Shown: positions 1 to 12,615 of the stretch, in pieces | How the letters are laid out: each line of letters begins with the position of its first letter | How positions within the stretch are numbered: the first letter of the stretch is position 1 | From: Saccharopolyspora indica | GTDB lineage: Bacteria; Actinomycetota; Actinomycetes; Mycobacteriales; Pseudonocardiaceae | Reading direction: 5' to 3' | DNA length: 64,000 bases | NCBI RefSeq assembly: GCF_027853965.1 | Contig: NZ_JAQGLB010000016.1 | Location: 1-64,000 of the forward strand | Position numbers and translations under genes: made by a program | The notes under the pieces: model-generated | Told to the model about the DNA's origin: nothing | Database searches by the model: none | The model's input: only the letters and a program-made list of their open reading frames with translations

Positions 1-32
1 ACCTCCGCGATGTCAACCGGCATCGCGGAGGT
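1..32. terminator. Hairpin terminator downstream of MFS gene
   Basis: A perfect 12-bp stem (ACCTCCGCGATG / CATCGCGGAGGT) with an 8-nt loop lies 22 bp beyond the stop of the minus-strand transporter gene. There is no T-tract. The position and perfect stem fit a rho-independent-like terminator of the kind common in high-GC actinomycetes. Confidence 0.6.
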
Positions 33-54
33 CCACCACTTCTGTCACGAGCAG

Positions 55-1302
55 TCAGTCCAGCGATCGCAGCGTTCGCACCGGACCGAGCACCACGGGC
101 AGCGTCGAAGCCATGAGCACGACCGGCGCGATCCACAGCACGGTCGCCGCGCCCAGCGAATCCACCAGCACGCCCGACAGGGCGGCGCCCACGGGAATGG
201 CCCCGAAGTTGATGAGCCGGTAGGTGGCGGTCATCCGGGCGTGCAGCTCCGGCGGGGTGAGGCGCTGCCGGAGGGTCACCGAGGCGACGCCGCCGGTGGC
301 GGAGCCGACGCACCCGAGGAAGTACCCGAGCGCGGCGACGGACGTGACGGAAGCCGCCGACCCGGAAGCCCACGGCAGCAGGAAGTACGAGGTGGTGGAC
401 AGCGCGAGCGCCCCCGTGAAGGCGTTGCCGTACCCGGCGCGGGCGATCGCGGAGGGCGCGAGCAGCGCGCCGCAGATGGCGCCGAGCCCGCCCACGACCA
501 GGACCACGCCGTACAACCCGCTGCCGAGCCCGAGGTCCCGCACGAAGTGGACGAGGAACCCGACCGTGACCAGCTCGATCCCGGCGTTGTAGATGGCCGC
601 GTGAATGGCGATGGGGCGGATGTAGCGGTTCCCGAACACGGCCCGCAGCCCGTCCGCCAGCTCCCGCCGCACGTCCCGCTCCACGGGCTCCGCGGGAACT
701 TCCCGGTGCCGGATCCTCAGCAGGCACACCGCCGACACCAGGTACGACAGCCCGTCCAGGACCAAGGTGGACGCCGATCCGACGACCCCGTTCAGCCACC
801 CCGCGATCCCCGGCCCGGCCACCGAGCCGACCGCCTGGTCGGCGCTGAGCTTGCTGTTGGCCGACTCCAGGTGCTGCGCCGCGACCAGGCGCGGCACGTA
901 GCTGGCCGCCGCGATGTCGAACACCACGGTCATCGATCCCACCGCCACCGCCACCGCGTACAGCTGCGTCAGCGTCAGCGCGTCCAGCCACGTCGCCAGC
1001 GGCACGGTGAGCACCAGCGCTGCCCGGCACAGGTCCATCGCGATCATCACCGGTCGTCGCGCCCGCCGTTCCAGCCAGACCCCGACGAACAGCGGCAGGG
1101 CGAAGAACGGGGCCGTGTACAGCGCGTGCAGCACGCCGACCTCGGTGGCCGTCGCGCCCAGCGCGGAGATCACCAGCAGCGGCAGCACGAACATGGTGAT
1201 CTGCGAGCCCAGCTGGGACACGAGGTCCCCGCCCCACAGCAACCGGAAATCGCGCTGCCGCAGCAGCCCTTTGTCTGCAGTGGACGTTTCGGTCGTGGTC
1301 AT
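55..1302 (-). CDS. MFS family exporter
   Basis: A 415-residue major facilitator superfamily protein of the enterobactin-exporter (EntS-like) type. After the short N-terminus (start MTTTETSTAD) come FRLLWGGDLVSQLGSQI, typical of helix 1 in this subfamily, and about 12 hydrophobic segments with the basic loop VGVWLERRARRPVM between helices 2 and 3. The ATG at 1302 follows a GGACGGGCG ribosome-binding site; the reading frame continues upstream but that part lacks transporter character. It is transcribed divergently from the NRPS gene starting 170 bp away, so a role in exporting the NRPS product or giving self-resistance is a reasonable inference. Substrate is not determined by sequence. Confidence 0.88.
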   Translation of the reverse strand: MTTTETSTADKGLLRQRDFRLLWGGDLVSQLGSQITMFVLPLLVISALGATATEVGVLHALYTAPFFALPLFVGVWLERRARRPVMIAMDLCRAALVLTVPLATWLDALTLTQLYAVAVAVGSMTVVFDIAAASYVPRLVAAQHLESANSKLSADQAVGSVAGPGIAGWLNGVVGSASTLVLDGLSYLVSAVCLLRIRHREVPAEPVERDVRRELADGLRAVFGNRYIRPIAIHAAIYNAGIELVTVGFLVHFVRDLGLGSGLYGVVLVVGGLGAICGALLAPSAIARAGYGNAFTGALALSTTSYFLLPWASGSAASVTSVAALGYFLGCVGSATGGVASVTLRQRLTPPELHARMTATYRLINFGAIPVGAALSGVLVDSLGAATVLWIAPVVLMASTLPVVLGPVRTLRSLD

Positions 1303-1471
1303 CGCCCGTCCTAGGTCTGAGGGGTGTCCGCAGCGAACCTGACAGGGCGACTCGATTCGGGGGAGTAGGGGAAACACCCGATCCCGCTGGGCGGCCGCGA
1401 CCAGCAAGGTGATCACCAGTCGCGCGGCGGGTCGAGCCGCGACCTGGACGAACCTTGTGAGGGCGTTGCCG
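1303..1471. promoter_or_regulatory. Divergent promoter region, MFS / NRPS
   Basis: This 169-bp space separates the divergent exporter and first NRPS gene and must hold both promoters. I see no convincing -35/-10 pair and no clear operator palindrome. A GAGGG ribosome-binding site precedes the NRPS ATG at 1472. Confidence 0.4.
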
Positions 1472-4400
1472 ATGACCTGGCGTGATGTGCTCTCCGGCGT
1501 GGCTCGGCGCCGCCCGGACGCTACCGCGTTCACCTTCCACCCCGACGCTGGCGGCGCGCCGGACCGGCTCAGCTACGGCGAGCTGGACCGCCGCGCCCGG
1601 GCCATCGGGGCCGAGCTGCTGGCCGAGGGACTCGGCGGGAAGACCGCGGTGCTGCTGTTCCCGGCGGGCCTGGACTACGTGGCCACCTTCTTCGGCTGCC
1701 TCTACGCCGGAGTGCTCGCGGTGCCCGCCTACCCGCCGAGCAGGCACAAGCGCTCGATCGACCGGCTCACCGCGATCCTGGCCGACAGCGGCGCCGGCAC
1801 CGCGCTCACCACCGCCCGGGTCCGCGACAAGATCGGCCCGCGCCTGTCCGCCGTGCCCGGCCTGGACCGGCTGCGCCTGCTCGCCACCGACGAGATCACC
1901 GACGACAGCGCCGCCGGTTTCGCCGAGCCGGAGCTGACCGGCGACACCATCGCCTTCCTCCAGTACACCTCCGGCTCCACCGCCACCCCGCGCGGAGTGG
2001 TGCTCACCAACGACAACCTCCTCGCCAACACCGCGCTCATCGCGCAGCTCTTCGAGCTCGACGAGGACATGCGCGGCGTGTCCTGGCTGCCGATGTACCA
2101 CGACATGGGCCTCATCGGCTCGGTCATGGCCACCGTGCGCGTCGGCGGCCGCATGGCCCTGCTCGCGCCCAACAGCTTCGCCAGCGATCCCGTGCGCTGG
2201 CTGCGCCTGATCAGCGACGAGCGCGCGAACGTCTCCGGCGGCCCCAACTTCGCCTTCGACCTGTGCGTCGACCGCGTCACCCCCGAGCAGCGCGCCGAAC
2301 TGGACCTCAGCTCCTGGCGGGTGGCCTTCAACGGCGCCGAGCCGATCCGCGCGCAGAGCCTGGACCGCTTCGCCGAGACCTTCGCCGGCACCGGTTTCCG
2401 CGCCGAGGCCTTCCTGCCCTGCTACGGCCTCGCCGAAGGCTCCCTGGTGGTCAGCGCCGGACCCGTCGGCAGCGGTTTCCGCACGCACGAGGCGCCCGAG
2501 GGCTCCGGCGCGGCCGGGGAGATCGTGGCCAGCGGCGCCATGCCGCCCCAGCAGCGCGTGGAGATCGTCGACCCGGACGCGCACGAGCCGTGCGCCGACG
2601 GCGAGGTCGGCGAGATCTGGGTCAGCGGCCCCTCCGTCTCCCAGTGCTACTGGAACCGCCCCGACGCCTCCGCCGCGACCTTCGGCGCGCGCATCGCGGG
2701 CGAGGACACCGCGGCGTTCCTGCGCACCGGCGACCTCGGCTTCCGCACCGGAGGCCAGCTCTACGTCACCGGTCGCCGCAAGGACCTCGTCATCATCCGC
2801 GGCCGCAACCACTACCCGCAGGACGTCGAGCTGACCGTCGAGAAGGTCCACGAGGGACTCAAGGCCAACGGTGGCGCGGTCTTCTCCGTCCAGGACGACG
2901 CGGGCGAGGAGCGCCTGGTCGTCGTGCACGAGCTGCGCAACGACCACGGCGTCGACGACCTCGACGCCCTGGCCCGGCGCGTCCAGCAAGTGGTCGCCGA
3001 GCAGCACGAGGTCCGCCCGCAGTCGGTGGTGCTGCTGCGCGTCGGCGGCCTGCCCCGCACCTCCAGCGGCAAGGTCGCCCGGCACGCCGCCCGGAACGGC
3101 TTCCTGGCCGACGACCTCCTCGTGCTCGCCCGCTTCGACGAGGCCGGCACCCCCGCGCCCGCCGCGCCCGTCGCTCTGCCCGCCGCGCCCGAGGACGCGC
3201 ACCCCGAGGCGGTGGCCGAGTTCCTGCGCACCGTGGTCGCCGAGCTGCTCCGCACCGACCCCGCCGAGGTCCCGCTCGACCAGCCGCTGCTCGAACTCGG
3301 CCTGGACTCCCTGGACACGGTGCGCGTGCAGCACCGCGTGCAGAGCTGGCTGCGCGTGCAGGTCGTCGTGGAGGAGGCGCTGTCGGCCACGATCACCGAG
3401 CTGGCCGCGACGCTGGCCGCCGCGCCGCGCACCGCCGATGCCGCCGAACCGGTCGCCGACACCCCCGCCGACCACCCGCTCTCCCGCAACCAGCGGGCCA
3501 TGTGGTTCCTCAACCAGCTCGCCCCGCACAGCGCCGCCTACAACATCACCGCCGCCGCCGAGCTGCACGGCGAGCTGGACGTGCCCGCCCTGGACCGAGC
3601 CCTCGCCGCCGTGGTCGCCCGCCACCCCGCGCTGCGCACCACGTTCCCGCTGGTCGAAGGCGAACCGGTGCAGCGCGTGCACGCCCACCTGCCCGCCGCC
3701 TGCACCACCCACGACGCGCGGGAGTGGACCGGGCAGCAGCTCGACGACGGCGTCCGCGACGCCGCCTACCGGCCCTTCGACGTCGCCGAGGGCCCCCTGG
3801 TGCGCATCGAGGTCTTCCACCGCGCCGCGGCCGAGCACCGGTTCGTGATCAGCCTGCACCACCTCGTCACCGACCTGTGGTCGATGGAGGTGCTGCTGCG
3901 CGAGCTGGACCTGCACTACCGCGCCGAGCTGAACCAGTCCACAGTGGAACTGCCGCCGGTCGCCGGTTACCCGGCCGCCGCGCGCTGGCAGGCCGGTGCC
4001 CTCGACGGCGGCGAGGCCGACCGGCTGTGGGAGTTCTGGCGCAGCGAGCTGGCCGAGGCCCCGCGCGTCCTGGAGCTGCCGGTCGACCACCCGCGCCCGC
4101 CCGAGCAGCGCTTCCGGGGCAAGGTCCGCCGCTTCACGCTCGACGCCGAGCTCACCGCGCGCCTGACCGACCTGGCCACCACCACCGGCAGCACGCTGTA
4201 CACGGTGCTGCTCTCCGCCTTCCAGGTGCTGCTCTCCCGCTACACCGGCCAGCGCGACCTGCTCGTCGGCTCCCCGGTGCACGGCCGCAACCGCGCCGAG
4301 GTCTCCGACACCATCGGCTGCTTCGTCAACACCGCGGTGCTGCGCGCCCAGCTCGACCCGGCGGAGAGCTTCACCCAGCTGCTGCACCGCGCCGGCCCGC

Positions 4401-6787
4401 GCGTGCGCGCCGCGCTCGCGCACGCCGACCTGCCGCTGTCCCAGCTGGTCGAACGCCTCCAGGTGGCCCGCGACCCCGGCCGCCAGCCCCTGGTGCAGGC
4501 CCTGTTCACGCTCCAGCGGCCCACCGGCCCGCAGGGCAACGCGCTCGCCGCGTTCGTGCTCGGGCACCCGGGCGCCAGCCTGGAATTCGGCGGCCTGACC
4601 CTGCGGCCGGTCACCCTGGACCAGCCGAACACGCAGATGGACCTCGCGCTGACCTTCGCCGAGACCGGCGGGCAGCTCGGCGCGCTGCTGCAGTACGACA
4701 CCGACCTGTTCACCGACGCCACCGCGGCCCGGTTCGCCGCGCACCTGGAGACCTTCCTGCGCGCGGTCGCCGAGCACCCGGACCGGCCGCTGCACGCCAC
4801 CGACCTGCTCAGCCCGGCCGAACGCGACACCGCGCTGCGCTCCTGGAACAGCACCGAGACCGCCTACGACCCCAGCCGCACCGTCGTGGACCGGGTCGCC
4901 GAGCAGGCCGCCCGCACCCCGGACGCCCCGGCCGTCGCCTACGACGAGCAGCACCTGACCGGCCCCGACCGGGCCGCGGTCCTAGGCGTGCCCACGCTCA
5001 CCTACGCCGAGCTGGACCGCGCCGCCAACCGCCTGGCGCACCGGCTCGTCGCCGAGGGCGTCGGCCCGGAGCGGGTCGTCGGCGTGCACCTGCCGCGCTC
5101 CCTGGAGCTGGCGGTAGCGCTCATCGCGGTGCACCGCGCGGGCGGCGCCTACCTGCCGATCGACCCGGACCTGCCGCCGGAGCGCCTGTCCGGCATGCTC
5201 GCCGACAGCGGCGCGGAACTGGTGCTCACGCACTCTACAGTGGACGGTGCGCTGGACGGTGCGCCCGCCCGCCGGATCCGCGTGGACGAGCTGCCCGAGG
5301 ACGGCCCGGACACCGCACCGGACGTGCGCGTGCACCCCTCCAACACCGCCTACGTCCTCTACACCTCCGGCTCCACCGGCCGCCCCAAGGGCGTGCAGGT
5401 CCAGCACGCGTCGATGGTCAACTTCCTCGTCGGCATGCAGGAGCTGCTGGACTTCCAGGCCGGGCAGCGGCTGCTCGCGCTGTCCACGTTCTCCTTCGAC
5501 ATCTCCGTGCTGGAGCTGTTCCTGCCGCTGCTCACCGGCGGCACCAGCCACATCGCGGGCCGCTCGGTCAAGGCCGACGGCGACCAGCTGCGCCTGCGCC
5601 TGGAATCCGGCGTCGTGGACAGCGTGCAGGCCACCCCGGCCAGCTGGCAGCTGCTCTGCGACGCGGGCTGGACCGGCACCCCCGGCCTGGTCGTGCTCTC
5701 CGGCGGGGAAGCGCTGCCGCGCAAGCTCGCCGACCGCCTCGGCGGCCTCGGCGGGCAGCTGTGGAACCTCTACGGCCCCACCGAGACCACCGTGTGGTCG
5801 GCGGCTGCCGCGGTCGACCCGGAGGCAGGCCCGATCCCGATCGGCTCGCCCATCGCCAACACCCGGATCTACGTGCTGGACGAGCAGTTCCAGCCCGTGC
5901 CCGAGGGCGTCGCGGGCGAGGTGTGCATCGGCGGTGACGGCCTGGCCCGGGGCTACTTCGGGCTCCCCGGGCTGAGCGCGGAGAAGTTCGTCCCCGACCC
6001 GCACGGCTCGTGCCCGGGCAGCCGCATGTACCGCACCGGCGACCTGGCGAGGGTGCGCCCGGGCGGCCGCATCGAGTTCCTCGGCCGCGCCGACCACCAG
6101 GTCAAGTTCCACGGCCACCGCATCGAGCTCGGCGAGATCGAGGCCGCGCTCGGCCGCCACCCCGCGGTCCGCCGCGCGGTCGTGGAGGTGGTGGGGGAGC
6201 GCGCGATGGTCGCCTACGTGCAGCCGCGCTCCCGCGCCAGCACCGCCGCTTTCGACCGGCAGGAAGCCAACCGGTCGCTGCGCGAGTCGTTGCGCCGGTG
6301 CCTGCCGTCCTACATGGTGCCCACGCACTTCACGTGGTTGGAGGAGTTCCCGCTCAACCTCAGCGGGAAGCTCGACCGCAAACGGCTGCCCGCCCCCGAG
6401 GACCTCGGTGCGGGGCAGGCGAAGGAGGCCCCGGCCACCGCGACCGAGAAGGCGCTGGCCGACATCATCGGCGACCTCCTCGGCGGCGCGTCGGTCGGCA
6501 GGCGCGACAACCTCTTCGAGCTGGGCGCGCACTCGCTGCTCGTCTCCCGCCTGGCCATCCGGGTGCGCGAGTCCTTCGGCGTGACGCTGCCGCTGCGCAG
6601 GCTCTTCGAGGCGCCCACCGTGGCCGGGCTGGCCGAGCTGGTCGAGAACTCCGAGGCCCGGAGCACCGCTGCGGCCATCACCAAGGTCGACCGGGGGCGC
6701 TACGCGGGCGCCACCACCGTCCAGCGCAGCGACGTGCTGCGCAAGCTCCAGGCCGCGCGCGCCCTCCGCTCGCGCGCCGACGACTGA
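1472..6787 (+). CDS. NRPS: FAAL-ACP-C-A(Gly)-PCP, lipo-initiation module
   Basis: A 1771-residue assembly-line protein. Residues ~1-570 are a fatty acyl-AMP ligase (YTSGSTATPRG at ~162, WLPMYHDMGLIG); ~595-660 is an acyl carrier with the phosphopantetheine serine in LGLDSLDTV (~612); ~668-1110 is a condensation domain with intact HHLVTDLWS (~796); ~1125-1640 is an adenylation domain (YTSGSTGRPKG ~1296, YGPTETT ~1434, SGKLDRK ~1629); ~1655-1735 is a peptidyl carrier with LGAHSLL. Aligned by eye to GrsA, the specificity residues read DILQLGLVWK, which matches the known glycine signature. The protein therefore probably activates a free fatty acid, loads it on its own ACP and condenses it with glycine. 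There is no C-terminal thioesterase. I chose the ATG at 1472 (GAGGG site, MTWRDVL) over the more upstream ATG at 1409. The next NRPS starts 17 bp downstream. Confidence 0.92.
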   Translation: MTWRDVLSGVARRRPDATAFTFHPDAGGAPDRLSYGELDRRARAIGAELLAEGLGGKTAVLLFPAGLDYVATFFGCLYAGVLAVPAYPPSRHKRSIDRLTAILADSGAGTALTTARVRDKIGPRLSAVPGLDRLRLLATDEITDDSAAGFAEPELTGDTIAFLQYTSGSTATPRGVVLTNDNLLANTALIAQLFELDEDMRGVSWLPMYHDMGLIGSVMATVRVGGRMALLAPNSFASDPVRWLRLISDERANVSGGPNFAFDLCVDRVTPEQRAELDLSSWRVAFNGAEPIRAQSLDRFAETFAGTGFRAEAFLPCYGLAEGSLVVSAGPVGSGFRTHEAPEGSGAAGEIVASGAMPPQQRVEIVDPDAHEPCADGEVGEIWVSGPSVSQCYWNRPDASAATFGARIAGEDTAAFLRTGDLGFRTGGQLYVTGRRKDLVIIRGRNHYPQDVELTVEKVHEGLKANGGAVFSVQDDAGEERLVVVHELRNDHGVDDLDALARRVQQVVAEQHEVRPQSVVLLRVGGLPRTSSGKVARHAARNGFLADDLLVLARFDEAGTPAPAAPVALPAAPEDAHPEAVAEFLRTVVAELLRTDPAEVPLDQPLLELGLDSLDTVRVQHRVQSWLRVQVVVEEALSATITELAATLAAAPRTADAAEPVADTPADHPLSRNQRAMWFLNQLAPHSAAYNITAAAELHGELDVPALDRALAAVVARHPALRTTFPLVEGEPVQRVHAHLPAACTTHDAREWTGQQLDDGVRDAAYRPFDVAEGPLVRIEVFHRAAAEHRFVISLHHLVTDLWSMEVLLRELDLHYRAELNQSTVELPPVAGYPAAARWQAGALDGGEADRLWEFWRSELAEAPRVLELPVDHPRPPEQRFRGKVRRFTLDAELTARLTDLATTTGSTLYTVLLSAFQVLLSRYTGQRDLLVGSPVHGRNRAEVSDTIGCFVNTAVLRAQLDPAESFTQLLHRAGPRVRAALAHADLPLSQLVERLQVARDPGRQPLVQALFTLQRPTGPQGNALAAFVLGHPGASLEFGGLTLRPVTLDQPNTQMDLALTFAETGGQLGALLQYDTDLFTDATAARFAAHLETFLRAVAEHPDRPLHATDLLSPAERDTALRSWNSTETAYDPSRTVVDRVAEQAARTPDAPAVAYDEQHLTGPDRAAVLGVPTLTYAELDRAANRLAHRLVAEGVGPERVVGVHLPRSLELAVALIAVHRAGGAYLPIDPDLPPERLSGMLADSGAELVLTHSTVDGALDGAPARRIRVDELPEDGPDTAPDVRVHPSNTAYVLYTSGSTGRPKGVQVQHASMVNFLVGMQELLDFQAGQRLLALSTFSFDISVLELFLPLLTGGTSHIAGRSVKADGDQLRLRLESGVVDSVQATPASWQLLCDAGWTGTPGLVVLSGGEALPRKLADRLGGLGGQLWNLYGPTETTVWSAAAAVDPEAGPIPIGSPIANTRIYVLDEQFQPVPEGVAGEVCIGGDGLARGYFGLPGLSAEKFVPDPHGSCPGSRMYRTGDLARVRPGGRIEFLGRADHQVKFHGHRIELGEIEAALGRHPAVRRAVVEVVGERAMVAYVQPRSRASTAAFDRQEANRSLRESLRRCLPSYMVPTHFTWLEEFPLNLSGKLDRKRLPAPEDLGAGQAKEAPATATEKALADIIGDLLGGASVGRRDNLFELGAHSLLVSRLAIRVRESFGVTLPLRRLFEAPTVAGLAELVENSEARSTAAAITKVDRGRYAGATTVQRSDVLRKLQAARALRSRADD

Positions 6788-6804
6788 AACCCGTGGAGAA
6801 TCCG

Positions 6805-10059
<3,255 letters not shown>

Positions 10060-10069
10060 GGGAGCTGGG

Positions 10070-11410
10070 ATGAACCTCGATTCGCTGACACCCGTGGACG
10101 TGTCGGCCCTGGCCGTGGAGGGCGCGCAGCGCCTGCGCCACCAGGACCCGGTGCTGCACGACCTCCTGGAGCGCGAGCAGCGCCGCCAGTCCGACACCCT
10201 GGCGATGATCGCCTCCGCGAGCTGGTCGGACCCGTCCGTGCTGGCCTGCGAGGGCAGCGCGAGCGGCAACATCACCACCGAGGGCTACCCGGGCCGCCGG
10301 TACCACGCGGGCTGCGAGGTCGTCGACGAGATCGAACGGCTGGCGGTCGACCGGGCGAAGGCGGCCTTCGGCGCGCGCTACGCGAACGTGCAGCCGCACT
10401 CGGGCAGCACGGCCAACCAGCTGGTGATGACGGCCCTGCTCGACCCGGGCGACCTGGTCATGGGACTGGAGCTCGCGGCGGGCGGGCACCTGACGCACGG
10501 CTCGGCGGTCTCCTTCTCCGGCCGCTACTTCCGGTCGGTCTCCTACGGCGTGGACGAGCAGGGCCTGCTGGACTACGCGGAGATCGAACGCCTGGCCGCC
10601 GAGCACCGCCCGAAGCTGATCATCTGCGGTGCGAGCGCCTACCCCAGGGAGATCGACTTCGCGCGCTTCCGCGAGATCGCCGACGGGGTGGGCGCGTTCC
10701 TGCTGGCCGACATCTCGCACATCGCGGGTCTGGTGGCGGCGGGCGTGCACCCGAGCCCGGTGGACCACGCGCACGTGACCACCACCAGCACGTACAAGCA
10801 GCTCTACGGCCCCCGCGGCGGGCTGGTGCTGGTCGGCGGGGACGCGGACCTGCGCGTGGACGGCCGCCCGCTGACCGCGGTCCTGCAGAACGCGGTGTTC
10901 CCCTACTTCCAGGGCACCCCGCGCATCAACGGCATCGCGGCCAAGGCCCGCGCGTTCGACCAGCTGAGCACCCCGGAGTTCCGGATCCTGGCCACCCGCA
11001 TCCGCGACGCGGCCCGCGCCCTGGCCGCGGAGCTGGCCGCCCGCGGCTGGCCGATCGTCACCGGCGGCACGGACAACCACATGGTCCTCGCCGACGTGAG
11101 CGCCCGGGGCCTGACCGGTGCGATCGCCGAGCAGGCCCTGGAGTCCTGCGGCATCATCGTCAACCGGAACAAGATCCACAACGACGGCTACCCGGCCCGC
11201 ATCGCGGGCGGCATCCGGTTCGGCACCAACATCCTGGCGCTGCGCGGCATGGACGACGCGGCGATCGCCGAGTGCGCGGCGATCGTGGACCAGGTCTGGA
11301 CGTCCCTCACCCCGTTGGGAGACAAGGACTTCCTGCTGCCGGACCAGGCGCGCGAGTCGGCGCGGTCCGCGGTGGCGGCCCTCTGCTGGCGCTTCCCGCT
11401 CCCGGCCTAG
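10070..11410 (+). CDS. Serine hydroxymethyltransferase homologue, probable alpha-methylserine type
   Basis: A 446-residue PLP enzyme of the SHMT family. EGYPGRRYHAGCE (residues 71-83), DISHIAGL and the PLP lysine in TTSTYKQLYGPRGG (Lys243) identify the fold. It differs from housekeeping SHMT at the active site: the position of E. coli Tyr55 is Thr69 (GNITTEG in place of NKYAEG), the position of Tyr65 is His79, and SENY is SASW. Tyr-to-Thr at this site is the known feature of alpha-methylserine-forming enzymes, which transfer hydroxymethyl to alanine instead of glycine. Placement 10 bp after the NRPS with a GAGGGAGCTGGG ribosome-binding site argues for precursor supply to the cluster, not one-carbon metabolism. 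Family is certain; the alpha-methylserine role is inferred. Confidence 0.88.
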   Translation: MNLDSLTPVDVSALAVEGAQRLRHQDPVLHDLLEREQRRQSDTLAMIASASWSDPSVLACEGSASGNITTEGYPGRRYHAGCEVVDEIERLAVDRAKAAFGARYANVQPHSGSTANQLVMTALLDPGDLVMGLELAAGGHLTHGSAVSFSGRYFRSVSYGVDEQGLLDYAEIERLAAEHRPKLIICGASAYPREIDFARFREIADGVGAFLLADISHIAGLVAAGVHPSPVDHAHVTTTSTYKQLYGPRGGLVLVGGDADLRVDGRPLTAVLQNAVFPYFQGTPRINGIAAKARAFDQLSTPEFRILATRIRDAARALAAELAARGWPIVTGGTDNHMVLADVSARGLTGAIAEQALESCGIIVNRNKIHNDGYPARIAGGIRFGTNILALRGMDDAAIAECAAIVDQVWTSLTPLGDKDFLLPDQARESARSAVAALCWRFPLPA

Positions 11411-11467
11411 CCGCGCTGCCGCCCCGGTGCCGGTCGGAGTTGGCGCCGGGGCGGCTTCTTCGGGAGT

Positions 11468-11508
11468 GCCCCGGCGCGACCAGTGTCGGGGCGGTATCGC
11501 GCCGGGGC
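11468..11508. terminator. Hairpin downstream of SHMT gene
   Basis: A perfect 12-bp GC-rich stem (GCCCCGGCGCGA / TCGCGCCGGGGC) with a 17-nt loop lies 57 bp after the SHMT stop, between convergent genes. It is a plausible bidirectional terminator of the left biosynthetic operon. No T-tract is present. Confidence 0.45.
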
Positions 11509-11656
11509 GGGGATGGGCGGCCGAGCGGCGTCGGGGAGGGCTCCGCCGCCCGGCCACCCGAGTGCCCGGCTGCCATCTGGGGGCCGACGGCGTGCGGGCA
11601 CGGGAACGGCGAGGACACCGGGGCCGGGAGGGGGACCGCGGTGCCCTCACCGAGCT

Positions 11657-11986
11657 TCACCGCTTCTGGAGCTGGTCGTGAATGCGGCGCAACGTCCATG
11701 GATGCCTTGCCATCGCAGCGGAATCGTCGAGCGGAAGACCTGTCCCGACTCGGGGCAGCAGTCGTGTCACCGAGTCGTCGGATGGATCGCGCTGCGTCAC
11801 CGGCTCGCGCAATCGGTGCCTGCCGCCGCGTGCGTCCTCAGCCTTGGCTTGGGCCAGCAGCTGCTGCACCGTCAACGAACCCGCGCCTGCACCAGCGTGC
11901 TTGCCCTGCTCGGAGAACTGACGCACCGACAACCACGCGGCGAAGGCGACGACGGCGACTGCGGATGAAATCAGCATGGTGATCAA
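11657..11986 (-). CDS. Small single-pass membrane protein, unknown function
   Basis: About 109 residues with one N-terminal hydrophobic segment (MLISSAVAVVAFAAWLSV) followed by a polar tail rich in Arg, Asp and Gln. I do not recognise a family. The frame can start at TTG 11986, overlapping the previous stop as TTGA, or at ATG 11977; the tight overlap favours translational coupling to the upstream gene. It is the last gene of a three-gene minus-strand operon led by a zinc-finger protein and converges on the biosynthetic operon. Its end sits in plain GC-rich DNA, so the exact C-terminus is less certain than the operon link. Confidence 0.5.
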   Translation of the reverse strand: MITMLISSAVAVVAFAAWLSVRQFSEQGKHAGAGAGSLTVQQLLAQAKAEDARGGRHRLREPVTQRDPSDDSVTRLLPRVGTGLPLDDSAAMARHPWTLRRIHDQLQKR

Positions 11987-12183
11987 CGATCTGTCCTCTC
12001 GGCTCGAATGGTGATGACGGTGTCTTCCGCGCGCAGTGCCCCGGCCAGCCGTTCGAGGCAGCTCGCCAGCCGTTCGCGCTCAAAAGCCGTGCACTCGCCC
12101 GATTCCAGGTCCACGACCGCGCCGTCCAGAGCCAAGATCGCCCCACGCGCCAGGTAAGCGAGCCGCGAACACCCCGCACTCAT
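11983..12183 (-). CDS. Small hypothetical protein of zinc-finger operon
   Basis: A 66-residue protein (MSAGCSRLAYLARG start) with the phrase LALDGAVVDLESGECTAFER and an amphipathic helix. No family is recognised with confidence. Its ATG overlaps the stop of the upstream zinc-finger gene by four bases (ATGA), so the two are translationally coupled. Short genes of this look commonly accompany XRE/DUF397 loci in streptomycetes and relatives, which matches the divergent genes at 12616-14367. Confidence 0.55.
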   Translation of the reverse strand: MSAGCSRLAYLARGAILALDGAVVDLESGECTAFERERLASCLERLAGALRAEDTVITIRAERTDR

Positions 12184-12422
12184 CGCCCACCGGCCAACGG
12201 CGGAACCCCGGCCAACGTCCGCGCCGCCGCATTGCAGTCGACGCAGGTCGGCCACAACCACGCCATGTCGCCGGCGTCAGCCTCGACTGCCAGCCCGCAC
12301 AGGGTCGTGATCTCGGTGCCGTTCGGATAGACCGCTGCACCCGGCGGGTGCTCGTCCGCGCTCGCATGCCGCTGCCCGGCGGCCGGAGCCCAGTGGAACG
12401 GGTGAGGCCGGTAGCCGCTCAT
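12180..12422 (-). CDS. Putative zinc-binding protein, actinobacterial small family
   Basis: An 80-residue protein starting MSGYRPHPFHWAP with His residues at the N-terminus and a spaced Cys/Trp motif, TLCGL then WPTCVDCNAAAR. The CxxC plus the upstream Cys and His look like a zinc-ribbon-like fold seen in small actinobacterial proteins next to XRE/DUF397 genes. The start is set by GGAGGTCACC immediately before the ATG. It heads a three-gene operon with four-base overlaps and is divergent from the 66-aa gene at 12616. Function is unknown; a regulatory role is a guess from context. Confidence 0.65.
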   Translation of the reverse strand: MSGYRPHPFHWAPAAGQRHASADEHPPGAAVYPNGTEITTLCGLAVEADAGDMAWLWPTCVDCNAAARTLAGVPPLAGGR

Positions 12423-12615
12423 GGTGACCTCCTGCGTCCTGCTGATCTGACCACAGCAGCATGACTCAGTTTCGAGAACCAAACAAGAAGCATCGAGAAG
12501 CTTCGCGTATGAATCACTTGATTAGGGCACTCTTCAAGTCTGGTTCTTGTAATTGACTGGCACTTGCGCGAACAGAGCGCACTTGGTTCACTAATGACGT
12601 ACAAGGAGACCGAAC
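12423..12615. promoter_or_regulatory. Divergent promoter region of the regulatory island
   Basis: This 193-bp stretch is noticeably more AT-rich than its surroundings and drives both the zinc-finger operon and the XRE/DUF6879 genes. It contains a GAAGCTTC palindrome (within CGAGAAGCTTCGCG, about 12495-12508) and two GCACTTG direct repeats about 25 bp apart near 12550-12577. These are candidate operators. The rightward transcript has a strong AAGGAG site at 12602-12607. Confidence 0.4.

Noticed and set aside
4982..6532. Long open frame on the minus strand inside the first NRPS gene
   Set aside because: High-GC coding sequence gives long antisense frames. The product has no domain similarity and the plus-strand NRPS domains are continuous.
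6010..6804. Upstream extension of the second NRPS frame
   Set aside because: It overlaps the first NRPS out of frame and is Arg/Pro-rich. The C domain begins right after ATG 6805 with a good ribosome-binding site.
11272..11982. Plus-strand open frames after the SHMT gene
   Set aside because: They have shadow composition, no ribosome-binding site and overlap the better-supported minus-strand operon.
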